Source: Propionibacteriaceae bacterium (lineage in GTDB: Bacteria; Actinomycetota; Actinomycetes; Propionibacteriales; Propionibacteriaceae). From it: a stretch of 5,721 bases of DNA. Below are positions 5,473 to 5,721 of this stretch, piece after piece. The position numbers and the translations under genes were made by a program. Location: the NCBI GenBank assembly GCA_030538175.1, contig JAUNUL010000198.1, forward strand, positions 1 to 5,721, given 5' to 3'. Numbering within the stretch: position 1 is the first letter of the stretch; each line of letters starts with the position of its first letter. The notes below the pieces were generated by a model. It saw only the letters and a program-made list of their open reading frames with translations. It was not told where the DNA came from and did no database searches.

Positions 5473-5721
5473 GTGGCATAGTCCTTGCACGTGAACGAGG
5501 CAGTGAACTCCTCCTCGGTCCCGGCTGCGGCGTTCTGGGAGTGCTGGGTGTGCACCAACGCACCGGTCACCTCGAACGCATCGCCCGTGCGCACCACCTC
5601 GGCCCGCCCGTCCGCGGACTCCAGCAGGGGTGGCCCACCCCGCTGACCGGTGTTGATGGCCACCACCTTCGGCTGCGGATCATCGCTCAGCGTGATCGCC
5701 ATGGCCGCCGCCCCGGCCGTC
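5466..5721 (-). CDS. LpqH (19 kDa antigen)-like lipoprotein, C-terminal part
   Basis: The minus-strand frame is open from the right edge to TGA at 5468-5466, so only the last 84 residues are visible, plus the stop. The first visible residues are TAGAAAMAITLSDD; the ATG at 5702 is therefore an internal Met. The pattern of SDDPQPKVVAIN, a Gly-rich stretch, RAEVVRTGDAFEVTGALV and EEEFTASFTC matches, from memory, the end of mycobacterial LpqH (TDGNPPEVKSVG..., KDGSHYKITGTATG, KSFEIEVTC), including the final Cys, which in that family forms a disulfide. The signal peptide and lipobox would lie to the right of the window. LpqH proteins are surface lipoproteins known in mycobacteria as immune antigens; the molecular role is unclear. 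The assignment rests on a short divergent match. Confidence 0.65.
   Translation of the reverse strand, partial: TAGAAAMAITLSDDPQPKVVAINTGQRGGPPLLESADGRAEVVRTGDAFEVTGALVHTQHSQNAAAGTEEEFTASFTCKDYATG

Noticed and set aside
5700..5702. ATG at 5702 as start of the LpqH-like gene
   Set aside because: The frame continues to the window edge with residues that fit the family, and no signal peptide follows this Met.

Overview
The window is GC-rich, densely coded DNA that reads as an actinobacterial chromosome. The strongest evidence is the series accD5-like carboxyltransferase, tiny acyl-CoA carboxylase epsilon subunit, then maf. This matches, from memory, the mycobacterial order accD5-accE5-maf (Rv3280-Rv3282). 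A DprE-pathway type UbiA prenyltransferase (Rv3806c-like) and an LpqH-like lipoprotein also fit actinobacteria. The genus cannot be fixed from the sequence. Nothing here looks mobile: no tRNA, rRNA, CRISPR, IS or phage signal was seen.

Layout, left to right: (1) 1-576 (+), the 3' part of an AAA+ ATPase cut by the window edge. (2) 627-2201 (+), acyl/propionyl-CoA carboxylase beta chain, apparently leaderless behind a TAGGCT box. (3) 2224-2454 (+), the epsilon subunit of the same enzyme, with a strong ribosome binding site. (4) 2538-3329 (+), a DUF937 protein with a Gly/Pro/Gln-rich tail, sitting between accE and maf. (5) 3329-3946 (+), Maf nucleotide pyrophosphatase, whose start overlaps the DUF937 stop by one base. 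(6) 3951-4436 or 4445 (-), a small lipoprotein of unknown function, convergent with maf across 4 bp. (7) 4472-5428 (+), polyprenyl-phosphate phosphoribosyltransferase, divergent from the lipoprotein across a very short shared promoter region. (8) 5466-5721 (-), the C-terminal part of an LpqH/19 kDa-antigen-like lipoprotein cut by the right edge. No stretch of 300 bases lacks a gene; the longest gap is 83 bp.

Functionally, accD5 and accE make two parts of a biotin-dependent carboxylase that produces methylmalonyl-CoA or malonyl-CoA; the biotinylated alpha chain is not in the window. Maf is a house-cleaning nucleotidase. The right half is cell-envelope related: a lipid-linked sugar donor enzyme flanked by two lipoproteins.

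I found no convincing new multi-gene system. The observations worth checking are a shared promoter-like architecture in front of accD5 and the DUF937 gene, three probable leaderless or near-leaderless starts (two in a compact divergent promoter), a neighbour-dependent Tyr codon bias (CTAC strongly avoided), and three repeated Leu/Gly motifs in the DUF937 tail.
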